Assembly (NCBI GenBank): GCA_040752515.1
Contig: JBFMGQ010000001.1
Span: 124,001 to 188,000, forward strand
Reading direction: 5' to 3'
Length of the DNA stretch: 64,000 nt
From: Tenuifilum sp040752515
GTDB lineage: Bacteria > Bacteroidota > Bacteroidia > Bacteroidales > Tenuifilaceae
Positions 26,185 through 36,280 of this stretch are shown piece after piece (position 1 is the first letter of the stretch; each line of letters begins with the position of its first letter). The notes under the pieces were generated by a model. It was not told the DNA's origin and searched no databases. It saw only the letters and a list, made by a program, of their open reading frames with translations. The position numbers were made by a program, and so were the translations under genes.

Positions 26185-26192
26185 TATTTTTG
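26185..26192 (+). promoter_or_regulatory. -7 promoter element of the 2,149-residue secreted protein gene
   Basis: TATTTTTG is an exact TAnnTTTG match about 50 bases ahead of ATG 26242. No TTG occurs at the standard distance. It is divergent from the promoter of the PKD operon, with about 110 bases between the two. Confidence 0.5.
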
Positions 26193-26241
26193 CCTAACTA
26201 AAAAAGTTGGAATTTTGTATCGATTTTTTAAAAATTTTGTA

Positions 26242-29200
26242 ATGAAGCAATTTGTCATTGTATTATTTCTTCTACCAATACTAGGCTACTCACAGGTAAA
26301 ATACTTAAGCGAGGGATTTGAAACTGGGGTAAAACCTACAGGGTGGAGCGAGGAAAAAGTCAGTGGAAATAGGTACTGGCGTTATCAGAATGGAGGTTAT
26401 GCATCGAGCAGTGCCCCGCAGTACAGACACCCAAGCAATGCCCATAGCGGGATCTACAATGCCCTTTTCCAGATTGAACAGGTAGGGCCAACCACAAAAC
26501 TAATCACTCCAGAGGTCGACCTGCGCTACTCCACAAAGCCTGTGCTGGAGTTTTGGAATGCTCAGGAGTCGTGGGGAACAAATGACAAGTTGAGGGTTTA
26601 CTACAGAATATCGCCAACCGCCGACTGGAATTTTATTGTTGAATACCCAAATGCAACAGTTGGCTGGGTTAAACGTGAAATTATATTGCCCACTGAGGCA
26701 AAATCGGCAAAATGTCAGATTGCCTTTGAAGGAATTTCTAACTGGGGTTGGGGGGTTTGCCTTGATGATGTTGAGATTGTTGAACGCGGGAATGTTCCCC
26801 GCGTGGTATACTCCATTGGCGCATTCCAAAGGAATAGCACTATTCCTACTGGAACCACCTCGAATCCAGTTATGGCATTAAACATTGTGGTAAAGGGGAA
26901 CACCGGAGAACTAAACCTTACATCGCTAACGGCAACCTATACCGGCACCACTATAACTGACATCAGCAACTATAAAATTTACTACTCAACCGACACCCTT
27001 AATGTAACTCAAAACCCAATTTATGCCTCTGTTCAGGTAAACGGGAACCAAATTAAGTTCAGCAACTTTAATCAAACCCTTCAAACCGGGGAGAACTATA
27101 TATGGGTTACCCTGGGGGTTGCATCAACCGGAATACATGGCAATATAGTTGATATTGAGGTTCAACCCAATAGCATGACCATTAGCGGAAGCACTTACCC
27201 GTCCACATCGCTAACACACGAAGGGAAAAGCATTATTGCACAATCAATTTTTACCGATGATTTTGAGGATGGTGGTACACACTGGATTTTCAATGGCGTT
27301 TGGCAAGTAGGCTCTCCTCAAGGCGGCGGAATAAACGATCCAACATACACCTACCAGGGTAACAATATTCTTGCAACAAACCTTAACGGGAACTACCCCG
27401 CTGGAATTACCACATTAACGCCACACGAAGCAATTGTTGGTCCTTTTGATGCCACTTACTTTCAAACTATCAACATCAACTTTAAACGCTGGCTTAATAT
27501 CGACTTCTTTGACAAAACACGAATTTATGTCAGCAACAACAATAAATCTACATGGAATCCCATTTGGTATAATAACAACATTGTTCTGGACAACAACTGG
27601 CAGTCGATTACACACAACATTTCAAACCTGGCTACCCGAAAGAACAACATGTGGATAAAAATTAGCATTGACACCAGCGACAATTCAACCGAGTATGGTG
27701 GCTGGAATATCGATAATTTTGCCATTACCGGCGACTTTATTGCTACCGATGTGGGTGCCATTCAAATACTTACACCACAACCCTACTGCGGATTAACGGA
27801 CCAGGAAGAGATTAAAATTAAAGTTCGTAATTATGGAGGAACCACTATATCCACACCCTTTGAGGTGGGCTACTCACTCGATGGGGGAACTACCTTCACA
27901 CGCGAAACATTTAATCCAACCATACCGGTTGAGGGTGAGGCAACCCTAACTTTCTCGCATAAAGCCGATTTTAGCACACCTGGCGCTAAAAACATTGTTA
28001 TAAAAACATTTCACCCTAACGACGAAGACAACAGCAATGATGCCCTTACGCAAAGCTTTTACGTTTACCCACAGGTAAGCACACCTTACTCCACTTCGTT
28101 CGAGAATTCTACAGCATACTGGAATGGGCATGGCATAAACAAAAGCATTACATGGGGAGTTCCACAAGGCAACGTGCTAAACGGTGCAGCCCATGGTCAA
28201 AAAGCATGGGTTACAAACCTAAAGTACACCCATAATAACAATGAAACATCATACCTTGAAAGCCCTTGCTTTAACATCAGTTCGCTGAACTATCCTGTTT
28301 TTAGCTTTTACTACAAAATGCAAATCGAGGAGGGTGTTGATGGTCTTAATTTGGAGTACAGTACCGACGGTGGACGTAGTTGGAGCCAACTCGATGCCCA
28401 TCCGGGTTATAGCCTAAACTGGTACGACACGCCTACTGTTACTGCTCTTAATGCTGCAGGATGGAGCAAAAACACACCTAACTATGTAAAAGCGGCAACC
28501 CTGCTTCCTTCCGATGCTATTACTGCAGGCAACATCAAGTTCCGATTTGTTTTCAAATCGAACGAAACAAATAGCTACGAAGGGGTTGTCATTGATATGG
28601 TAGAAATTTACGAATTACCATACGATATTGGATTTACCGCGCTGAACTCTCCGACCGAAGCCTGTGAAATTGGTCAGTCAAACCTTACCCTTACGCTCAA
28701 AAACTTTGGATACAAGCCTCTACCGGAAAACCTTAAAATCCCTTACGCTGTAAATATCGATGGACAGGAACTAACCGATACCATAACCATTTCGTCAGTT
28801 CTGAACCAGAATCAATCCTATAACTACACAACCTCATTTAGTTATAACTTTGCAACTGCCAAAGTTTATGAATTACAAGCATATAACAAACTCCAGAACG
28901 AACTCAACCGCAGTAACGATACCCTAAAAACCACCTTGGAGGTTTACGGCATGCCCGGGTATAAACTTGGCCCCGATATCGGAACGCTACAAGTTGATAC
29001 GGTGGTGTTAGATGCAGGTAGTGGTTTTAGTGCCTACCAGTGGAAAACAAAAATACCTGCAAGTTCTCCAACCTGGTCAAACGGTAAAACAACTCAAACC
29101 TATAGTGCTGGCGAGGTACAGTTTGGACTTTATGCGGTTGAAGTGCAGAATTCACGTGGATGTACCGCACGCGATACCATTGAAATTATACAGTCCGATA

Positions 29201-32200
29201 AGGATTTAAGCGTTATAAGCATCAACAATATAGGCGACGACTGCTTCCACCCATTACCAATTAATCCAGAGGTTACGATAAAACACAATGGGAACACCCC
29301 CTTCAATGGTAGCCAAAGCGTTACGGTAGGCTTTAGCATTAACAAACAAGAGGTTCTCTCTGAGTCATTTACCCCATCGAATGGATGGGCAACCAACGAC
29401 ACTTACAATTTTACCTTTACCGGGACAATCGATTTGAGCAATAAGGGAGAGTACACCCTTGCTGCCTATACAAAATTTCAGGACGATATCGACAAAACAA
29501 ACGATACAACTAAACTTAGCGTATCAACCTTTGGATTGCCTGACCTTACACTCAACCCAGCTGACACTCTAACCACTTCTAATGTCGATACGGTTAAGCT
29601 AACCGCTACTAACGGCTATACAACCTACACATGGCAACGCAAATTTGCAGGTACAAGTACTTGGGAAACACTAAACAACACAACCTACCAGTTGGCCCTG
29701 AATGGACTTACCTACAATACACGCTCAGCGACATACCGCGTTTTAGTGAACAGCACCTACGGTTGCGGAATGGCTAGCGATTCAGTATTTATTAACACCC
29801 GCGACTTAGGGGTTTACAGCATAGAACACCCCAGCGATATAACATGTTTCTCACCCGAAGGGTTTAAGGTTAAGGCGGTTATTCAGAACTACGGCCAGGA
29901 TGTGTACCCTGCCGGAACCACCATAAACACAGTAGTGACCACCGAACTGGGACAGCAACAGCAAAACTTTATCTTGACTTCGGAACTAACGCCTGGCGAT
30001 AGAACAACCATTGAAATGAGCCAATTCACCATTCTACCTGCCGGCGAACATACCATAACCGTTTCAACGGCTGTAAGTGGCGACCTTAATCCCAACAACG
30101 ATTCTAAATCGATTACTGTAAATCTTGTACCAGCACCAACTGTTGAAATTAGCCCCGACACTTTGCGCCAATACTTTACACCAACCTCGGTTTACACCAT
30201 TACACCTACCTACTCAGCCGATTGCGATAGTTACCTGTGGAACGACAACTCAACAGAACCCACCTACACCATTTACGGATTCCCTTCATTCTCAAAGTAC
30301 TTTGTTGAGGCCCAAAACCCATACGGATGTAAAGCCTCGGATACCCTATGGGTAGTAAGCAACGATATTGCGCTGCTGCAAATCCTATCGCCAAAAAATA
30401 GCTGCGAGCTTAATGGCAGCTTCGATGTAAAATTCCGAATCCAAAACCTTGGCCCAGAAATTAGCGCTGGAACCCATTTCAATGTCAAGGTTTGGCTAAA
30501 CGGGAACCTTGCCATTACTGAAACGGTTACCCTACAGGCTGCTTTATCCTACCAAAATGTTATGGACATTACACTGGTTGCAAAGGCTAATATCAGTCAC
30601 CATGCAGAAATCAGGATTGAAATTATGCCAGAGAATGGAACCGAGGAAATATCGTATGCCAACAATAGTGCTACACTTTACGTAACCTCAACCGGTTATC
30701 CTACAATCGATTTAGGTCCGGATAGAGACGTTTACGCCTTTACCGATACCATTAAGGCTGGAAACGGTTTTGATAATTACCTCTGGACAACCGGCTCAAC
30801 CGACTCAACAATCGTTGTAAACCAAACAGGCACCTATGGTGTAACCGTTACCGACTATTACGGATGCTCCGCCTACGACGAGATTAATGTCACATTTCAT
30901 TTGGAGGATATTAAAATCAACTCATTGCTATCGCCGCAATCCGCGTGCAATATGAACAATGCTGAAACTGTTAGGATATCCATTCAAAACAATGGGAACA
31001 CAACCATAAGCTCAGGCACTCAGCTGATAGTTGGTTTTAAGCAGAACGAAACCGTTAAAACCGAAACAGTTACCCTGAACCAAGACTTAGCTCCGGCATC
31101 AACCCGAGAGATTACCCTAACCAACACCATGGATTTTAGCGTAAGAAAGAAGCATTTGGTATGGGTATGGATAAAACTTGCATCCGACATGGTTTCAAGC
31201 AACGACACTATCTATCAGGAAATCACAGCCTACTCCGACCTGCTTGTAAACCTTGGTTCTGACGAAACAGCCTGCCAGGGAGCAACCGTTACCATTGATG
31301 CCGGAACCTACCCCGGGGCTAGCTACCAGTGGAGTACGGGGCAAAGCACCCAAAGCATTGACGTTCTCAGCTCAGGAAGTTACTCAGTCACCGTTACCGA
31401 TGCTAATGGCTGCACTGCTACCGACTCCAAAATGGTTACTTTTTCTCCTCTACCAGATGTTACCCTCAATAGTTTTGCCCCAGTATGTGCCAACCAGGCA
31501 GAGGTTACTCTTACTGGAGGTTCTCCTGCCAACGGAACTTGGAGCGGAACTGCTGTTACAGGCAATATCTTTAAGCCTACCGAGGCGGGCGCCGGTGACC
31601 ACCAGATTACTTACACCTACACCGACCAATACGGCTGCACCAACAGCGCATCGAAGCCCATTACGGTTAATCCTACGCCTGTTGTCAACTTGGGAGTTGA
31701 TAGAACCATTACCACACCTATAACCCTTGACCCAGGTGAGTTCCCCTCGTATCTATGGCACGATGGTTCAACCAATCGTACCTATTACGTTGACAGAACA
31801 GGTACTTTTGGGGTTACTGTTACCGATAACAATGGTTGCCAAGGCTACGATGAGGTGTATATCATTTACAACGAGATTTTTGATGTTCAAGTTACTGCAT
31901 TAACTCAACCCACTTCGCATTGCTACGATGATCAGCCCGACAAAGTTAGCGTAACGCTCACCAATAAAGGCGGCAAAACTATAAACACCAATGAATCCAT
32001 TGCATTGACAATGAAGGTGGGAGGCCAAAATGCCTCTGAAAATATCACCTTTGATACTCCATTTAAACCTAACGATAGTAAGCAGCATAGTTTCACCCAA
32101 ACAGTAAACCTTAACAAAGGGCAAAATACTTTTACTTTTGTTGCTAAGCTCAACAGCATTAGCGGAACACAAACCACATACAGTGTTGATGTTTACGACC

Positions 32201-32691
32201 TACCAACCCTTAACCTTGGTGATGGAAAAGACACACTGAAGGTCTCTTTACCCTACGAGCTAACCTCAGGCGTTGGGGGTGTAACCTACCTATGGAGTAC
32301 TGGTGCAACCAGCCCCACCATTACTATTACGGCTGGGTCATGGGGAAAGTACTGGCTAAAAGTGACTGACTCCCATGGGTGTGCTGCAAGCGATACCATT
32401 GTTATCTGGTGGCCTGTTGGTATTAATGCAAATACTATCGATGCAAAAATCTCCATCTTCCCTAACCCCGCTAATGACTGGTTTACCTTGAAAATTGAAT
32501 CCCCTGAGCCAATATCCTACAATATTGAATTGATTGCACCCCTAGGACAAACCATCTGGCACGTGAAAACCGAATCGGAAATGCTGTGGGAACAGGTACT
32601 AAACTCATCAAGCCTATCCAATGGCTTATACCTTCTCAGGATTTCTAACCGTTTGGGCAGTAAAACAATTAAAATAAATATTTCTCATTAG
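26242..32691 (+). CDS. giant multidomain secreted protein with type A T9SS sorting domain
   Basis: A 2,149-residue precursor with signal peptide MKQFVIVLFLLPILGYSQ. The N-terminal third holds three lectin-like sandwich units of the cleaved-adhesin/choice-of-anchor kind (for example EGFETGVKPTGW and FTDDFEDGGTHW). The rest alternates CARDB-like units, which begin D-φ-x-φ...SP..C (about seven), with Ig-like units of the form LGxDxxx...YxWSTG...GxYxVTVTDxxGC (about seven). The final ~80 residues are the type A sorting domain (ISIFPNPANDWFTLKIE... ending KTIKINISH), cut off and replaced by a surface anchor during T9SS export. No enzyme motif is seen, so adhesion is the best guess. The frame could begin at TTG 26215, but ATG 26242 gives the proper signal peptide. 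A strong terminator follows. Confidence 0.9.
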   Translation: MKQFVIVLFLLPILGYSQVKYLSEGFETGVKPTGWSEEKVSGNRYWRYQNGGYASSSAPQYRHPSNAHSGIYNALFQIEQVGPTTKLITPEVDLRYSTKPVLEFWNAQESWGTNDKLRVYYRISPTADWNFIVEYPNATVGWVKREIILPTEAKSAKCQIAFEGISNWGWGVCLDDVEIVERGNVPRVVYSIGAFQRNSTIPTGTTSNPVMALNIVVKGNTGELNLTSLTATYTGTTITDISNYKIYYSTDTLNVTQNPIYASVQVNGNQIKFSNFNQTLQTGENYIWVTLGVASTGIHGNIVDIEVQPNSMTISGSTYPSTSLTHEGKSIIAQSIFTDDFEDGGTHWIFNGVWQVGSPQGGGINDPTYTYQGNNILATNLNGNYPAGITTLTPHEAIVGPFDATYFQTININFKRWLNIDFFDKTRIYVSNNNKSTWNPIWYNNNIVLDNNWQSITHNISNLATRKNNMWIKISIDTSDNSTEYGGWNIDNFAITGDFIATDVGAIQILTPQPYCGLTDQEEIKIKVRNYGGTTISTPFEVGYSLDGGTTFTRETFNPTIPVEGEATLTFSHKADFSTPGAKNIVIKTFHPNDEDNSNDALTQSFYVYPQVSTPYSTSFENSTAYWNGHGINKSITWGVPQGNVLNGAAHGQKAWVTNLKYTHNNNETSYLESPCFNISSLNYPVFSFYYKMQIEEGVDGLNLEYSTDGGRSWSQLDAHPGYSLNWYDTPTVTALNAAGWSKNTPNYVKAATLLPSDAITAGNIKFRFVFKSNETNSYEGVVIDMVEIYELPYDIGFTALNSPTEACEIGQSNLTLTLKNFGYKPLPENLKIPYAVNIDGQELTDTITISSVLNQNQSYNYTTSFSYNFATAKVYELQAYNKLQNELNRSNDTLKTTLEVYGMPGYKLGPDIGTLQVDTVVLDAGSGFSAYQWKTKIPASSPTWSNGKTTQTYSAGEVQFGLYAVEVQNSRGCTARDTIEIIQSDKDLSVISINNIGDDCFHPLPINPEVTIKHNGNTPFNGSQSVTVGFSINKQEVLSESFTPSNGWATNDTYNFTFTGTIDLSNKGEYTLAAYTKFQDDIDKTNDTTKLSVSTFGLPDLTLNPADTLTTSNVDTVKLTATNGYTTYTWQRKFAGTSTWETLNNTTYQLALNGLTYNTRSATYRVLVNSTYGCGMASDSVFINTRDLGVYSIEHPSDITCFSPEGFKVKAVIQNYGQDVYPAGTTINTVVTTELGQQQQNFILTSELTPGDRTTIEMSQFTILPAGEHTITVSTAVSGDLNPNNDSKSITVNLVPAPTVEISPDTLRQYFTPTSVYTITPTYSADCDSYLWNDNSTEPTYTIYGFPSFSKYFVEAQNPYGCKASDTLWVVSNDIALLQILSPKNSCELNGSFDVKFRIQNLGPEISAGTHFNVKVWLNGNLAITETVTLQAALSYQNVMDITLVAKANISHHAEIRIEIMPENGTEEISYANNSATLYVTSTGYPTIDLGPDRDVYAFTDTIKAGNGFDNYLWTTGSTDSTIVVNQTGTYGVTVTDYYGCSAYDEINVTFHLEDIKINSLLSPQSACNMNNAETVRISIQNNGNTTISSGTQLIVGFKQNETVKTETVTLNQDLAPASTREITLTNTMDFSVRKKHLVWVWIKLASDMVSSNDTIYQEITAYSDLLVNLGSDETACQGATVTIDAGTYPGASYQWSTGQSTQSIDVLSSGSYSVTVTDANGCTATDSKMVTFSPLPDVTLNSFAPVCANQAEVTLTGGSPANGTWSGTAVTGNIFKPTEAGAGDHQITYTYTDQYGCTNSASKPITVNPTPVVNLGVDRTITTPITLDPGEFPSYLWHDGSTNRTYYVDRTGTFGVTVTDNNGCQGYDEVYIIYNEIFDVQVTALTQPTSHCYDDQPDKVSVTLTNKGGKTINTNESIALTMKVGGQNASENITFDTPFKPNDSKQHSFTQTVNLNKGQNTFTFVAKLNSISGTQTTYSVDVYDLPTLNLGDGKDTLKVSLPYELTSGVGGVTYLWSTGATSPTITITAGSWGKYWLKVTDSHGCAASDTIVIWWPVGINANTIDAKISIFPNPANDWFTLKIESPEPISYNIELIAPLGQTIWHVKTESEMLWEQVLNSSSLSNGLYLLRISNRLGSKTIKINISH

Positions 32692-32727
32692 ATAAATACA
32701 TCAGTATAATCTTTAAATTTTGAGGTC

Positions 32728-32759
32728 AAAAAATAGCAACCTAAGGGTTGCTATTTTTT
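32728..32759 (+). terminator. intrinsic terminator after the giant secreted protein
   Basis: A perfect 14-base-pair stem, AAAAAATAGCAACC (32728-32741) with GGTTGCTATTTTTT (32746-32759), encloses a TAAG loop. The T-run forms the end of the stem. Confidence 0.9.
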
Positions 32760-32777
32760 ATACCCTGACATTAGTCA

Positions 32778-32808
32778 TTGTATTCCATGCTCTTAAAAAA
32801 TACTTTCG
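32778..32808 (+). promoter_or_regulatory. promoter of the redox fusion gene
   Basis: TTG (32778-32780), 20 bases, then TACTTTCG (32801-32808), one base off TAnnTTTG. The ATG is 45 bases further on at 32854. Confidence 0.45.
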
Positions 32809-32853
32809 CAAAAATTTAACCACAGTCCGTGTTTCAATAAAGTTATTAAAGCC

Positions 32854-35800
32854 ATGCATAAAATAGATAAACACCCAATACTTGAGGTACCCCAGCGCGA
32901 AACGGTTACCTTTAAGTTCAATGGCAATGAGATTAAAGGCGAAAAGGGGTTCACCATTGCTGCCGCCCTACACCAGGCAGGCTTTCCGGTGCATAGCCAT
33001 AGCATCGAGAACCGGGAGCGAAGCCTTGAATGCGGAATAGGGAAATGTGGCGCTTGCGAAATGCTTGTTGACGGACAAATCAAACGAATTTGCATCACCC
33101 CGGTCGATGGCGTTCAGGAGGTTAAGGAAATCCCTCACGAGTACACCCCCGATGTAAAACCAGCAAACAAACAGGAAAGCACCAAGGTTTACAAAACCAC
33201 CGTCGCTATTATTGGTGCTGGACCCGCAGGTCTTGCCGCCCGTGAAATACTGCTCGAACATGGCATTGAAAATATTGTGATTGACAACAACTCAACCATT
33301 GGCGGCCAGTTTAACATGCAAACCCACCAGTTCTTCTTTTTTGAGCGTGAAAAGAAATTTGGAGGGATGCGTGGTTTTGAAATAGCCAGTACGCTTGCTG
33401 GTACTAATCACGAGGGCATATTCCTGAACAGTACTGTTTGGGATATTCTGGAAAACAAACGTATTGCCGTAAAAAATATAAAATCCGAGGAGATATACTA
33501 TGTTGAATCGGATTACCTGGTAATTGCAACCGGTGCTGTTCCCTTCATGCCAACCTTTGAGAACGATGACCTGCCGGGCGTTTACACCGCTGCTGTTGTG
33601 CAAAAGATGATGAACCAGGAGTTTACCCTGCTGGGTAAAAATGTACTTACTGTAGGAGCGGGCAACATAGGCTACCTTACCAGCTACCAGCTCATGCAGG
33701 CGGGTGCACGAGTAAAAGCCATTATTGAGGCAATGCCTCGCGAGGGCGGATTCCCTGTTCAAGCCAACAGGGTTCGACGGTTGGGGATTCCCATCATGCT
33801 GGGTAAAATCTTGGTAAAGGCTATACCCAACGAAACCCGAACCGGCATTGTGGGCGCAGTTATTGCCGATGCCAAGGACTTCAAACCTATTCCCGGTACC
33901 GAGCAGCTCATTGAGGGGATTGATGCTATTAACATATGCACAGGCTTAGTCCCCGACGACCAACTGTTAATTAAGGGCAATGAGGTTTTCGGTCGCAATT
34001 GCTATGGCGCAGGCGATGCTATCCGCATCGGCGAGGGTACCAGCGCTGTTCTCCGAGGCAAACAAGTTGCTTACGAAATCCTACAAGATGCAGGCATACG
34101 TTGCAGTTACGACACCTACCTCAACATCAGTAAGGAGTACATCGATAGCCAGCAGCATCCGGTACGAATAATCGAAGAGCCATTCCGCCCCACCGAGGAG
34201 CGTCGGAACCGCAAACCCTTTGTTCAAATTGATTGCCTCTACGGATTTGCCTGCAACCCCTGTACCTTCGCTTGTCCGCACGGAGCAATAACCAAGAACT
34301 CAACCAGCGCAGTTCCTCATATCGACTTTGAGAAATGTGTGGGCTGTATGGATTGCGTTTACCAGTGCCCTGGGCTAGCCATTTTTGGCTATAGCTACGC
34401 AAAGGATTGGTTATTCCTTCCCATTGAATACGAAGCCGAAGAGGGTGCCGATGTTTACCTTGTTGATAACAATGGCAATATTTTAGGCGATGGGGTTATT
34501 GAGAAGATACTCCGCAAGCCCAACAAAACCAACGTTGCAAGGGTTAAATCGCTGAGCCTGCATGGCGATGATATGCTTTCGGCTCGTGGATTTATTGTAA
34601 AATCAAACTATCCTGAGCCTATTCAGATTAAACCCTATGAGTATAAGCCACAAGAAAAGATTTACGTTTGCCACTGCGATGATGTTAGCCTCGACGAAAT
34701 CCTACAAACCATAGGCGACCGTAAGTTTATTTCGGCCGACGAAATCAAGCATACTACCCGTCTTGGTATGGGGGCATGCCGTGGTAAACGATGCTTCAAG
34801 CGCTTGAAAACAACCCTTGCCCCTATGGGCATTCAAATAGTTGGCGATGCCACACCACGGGGCCCGCTTAGCAACCAGGTGGCCATGGGCGAGCTCTACC
34901 CAAAGGATGTTCCTGAAACCTACGTTACAGGTATCAACGGGAAAAAAGCAAGAGTCGAAAAGGTTTCGGCACTCATAGCTGGTGGAGGTATTGGTGGTAG
35001 TGCTCTTTTCCGTTACATGGCCGAAGCCGGACTGCGCCCGGTTATGCTAAACTACGGTCGTGGTGCAAGCTGGCGCAACATTGCTGGCGGGCGGACAGCC
35101 TTCTCTTTACCCGAAATTGCTGACATTGCTCGTCAAAACCACGAGATATTCAAGGAACTACATAAGGTTTCCGATATCGATTATCGCCCAATTAACTACG
35201 TAACCTTTGCCCACGACGATAACATGCTCAAGGCACTGGAAGCATCTATGGCATGGAGCGATGCCTATATGGTTCAGCCATCCGATTTCCAAAAGGAGAT
35301 ATCACCTTTCATAAACGATAAACTCAGTACCTATAAGGCAGCGCTTATCACTCGTGGTTGCTGGCAGGCCACACCTGGAAAGGTGGTTGATTTGCTCCGC
35401 AAGATTGGTATTGAGCATGGTGGCACAGTTAAGGAAGATGCCGAATTGCTTAGCGTTCACCGCAACGGAAATGGATTTATCGCCTTGGTACGCGACCACA
35501 ACAAAGAATACATTGAGTATCATGCCGATAACTTTGTAAACGCACTTGGCCCATCGGGCGAGAAGTTCAGCCGCCAGCTAGGAATATTTACTGGCATTTA
35601 CCCGGTTAAGCATCAAGCTTTCATCACCCGCCGTTTACCCTGGTTGGGCATCAATAGCAATCCGCTTGGTATGCTCATCGACAGGCGAAACTACAAAGGA
35701 TTCGTGGCTGTTTACGGCCAGCAACTGGCTGAGACAGGCCAAATCATTGGCTGTGCCTCGCCTGCGGTTGACCCCCGTGAAGCCGATAAAAACCTTAAGA

Positions 35801-36087
35801 TAAACTCGCAGGATTTCCTTGAAATAGCCTCGGAAATCTTCTCAAACTGGATACCACAACTAAGCTCGGTTGGCTTCCAGGCTGTTTGGGCAGGTTACTA
35901 TGTGGAACCCCGCATGTTTATCGACACCAAGCATGGCTTATTCACTGGCCTACGCGGACAAGGCTTTATGCTTGGAATGGGATTGGCTAAAATGTATGTT
36001 GATGAGCTAATGGGGCATCAGGTACCTGAGTACTTCAAACGCCTAAGCCTTGAGGGTGATGGTTTACCCGAAAAGGCATTCAAGTAG
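32854..36087 (+). CDS. multi-cofactor FAD-dependent oxidoreductase (opine/sarcosine/proline dehydrogenase-like fusion)
   Basis: A 1,077-residue cytoplasmic fusion. A plant-type [2Fe-2S] domain has C60, C65, C68 and C80. A pyridine-nucleotide-disulphide-type FAD domain has GAGPAG at 121-126. Two 4Fe-4S sites have C461, C467, C470, C474 and C495, C498, C501, C505. A BFD-like [2Fe-2S] domain has C606, C608, C642 and C647. A second FAD domain of the DAO type has GGGIGG at 710-715. The parts match the separate subunits of HcnABC, opine oxidase and the heteromeric proline, hydroxyproline and sarcosine dehydrogenases, joined in one chain. The substrate is most likely a secondary amine or amino acid oxidised by the C-terminal DAO module, with electrons passed along the clusters. 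No metabolic neighbour fixes it. It is monocistronic between a promoter and a terminator. Confidence 0.88.
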   Translation: MHKIDKHPILEVPQRETVTFKFNGNEIKGEKGFTIAAALHQAGFPVHSHSIENRERSLECGIGKCGACEMLVDGQIKRICITPVDGVQEVKEIPHEYTPDVKPANKQESTKVYKTTVAIIGAGPAGLAAREILLEHGIENIVIDNNSTIGGQFNMQTHQFFFFEREKKFGGMRGFEIASTLAGTNHEGIFLNSTVWDILENKRIAVKNIKSEEIYYVESDYLVIATGAVPFMPTFENDDLPGVYTAAVVQKMMNQEFTLLGKNVLTVGAGNIGYLTSYQLMQAGARVKAIIEAMPREGGFPVQANRVRRLGIPIMLGKILVKAIPNETRTGIVGAVIADAKDFKPIPGTEQLIEGIDAINICTGLVPDDQLLIKGNEVFGRNCYGAGDAIRIGEGTSAVLRGKQVAYEILQDAGIRCSYDTYLNISKEYIDSQQHPVRIIEEPFRPTEERRNRKPFVQIDCLYGFACNPCTFACPHGAITKNSTSAVPHIDFEKCVGCMDCVYQCPGLAIFGYSYAKDWLFLPIEYEAEEGADVYLVDNNGNILGDGVIEKILRKPNKTNVARVKSLSLHGDDMLSARGFIVKSNYPEPIQIKPYEYKPQEKIYVCHCDDVSLDEILQTIGDRKFISADEIKHTTRLGMGACRGKRCFKRLKTTLAPMGIQIVGDATPRGPLSNQVAMGELYPKDVPETYVTGINGKKARVEKVSALIAGGGIGGSALFRYMAEAGLRPVMLNYGRGASWRNIAGGRTAFSLPEIADIARQNHEIFKELHKVSDIDYRPINYVTFAHDDNMLKALEASMAWSDAYMVQPSDFQKEISPFINDKLSTYKAALITRGCWQATPGKVVDLLRKIGIEHGGTVKEDAELLSVHRNGNGFIALVRDHNKEYIEYHADNFVNALGPSGEKFSRQLGIFTGIYPVKHQAFITRRLPWLGINSNPLGMLIDRRNYKGFVAVYGQQLAETGQIIGCASPAVDPREADKNLKINSQDFLEIASEIFSNWIPQLSSVGFQAVWAGYYVEPRMFIDTKHGLFTGLRGQGFMLGMGLAKMYVDELMGHQVPEYFKRLSLEGDGLPEKAFK

Positions 36088-36115
36088 AAACCAGTAAAAG
36101 TGATATGTTTGGGAC

Positions 36116-36150
36116 TCCCCGTTCGGCTTATGCCAATGGGGATTTTTTTT
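36116..36150 (+). terminator. intrinsic terminator after the redox fusion gene
   Basis: TCCCC-GTT-(C)-GGC pairs with GCC-AAT-GGGGA around a TTAT loop, with one bulged base and one G-T pair, followed by eight T. It lies 28 bases after the stop codon. Confidence 0.75.
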
Positions 36151-36280
36151 AAGGAGTATATGGTTGAATTGTTTCAATTACAACCTCTTGTTTCACCCAA
36201 CGCTTCTGGTTTCGATCCCATAAATACTTTTCGCCCATGGAGTCTTCAACAGTCCTCTGTGGGTATTGGTAGGTTATTTT

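Noticed and set aside
26044..26241. A small RNA or attachment site between the two giant genes
   Set aside because: Only AT-rich promoter sequence is seen; no stable stem or repeat longer than chance.
31253..31723. 156-codon frame within the type A secreted protein gene
   Set aside because: An out-of-frame shadow rich in Leu, Pro and Thr; the main frame has clear domain repeats.
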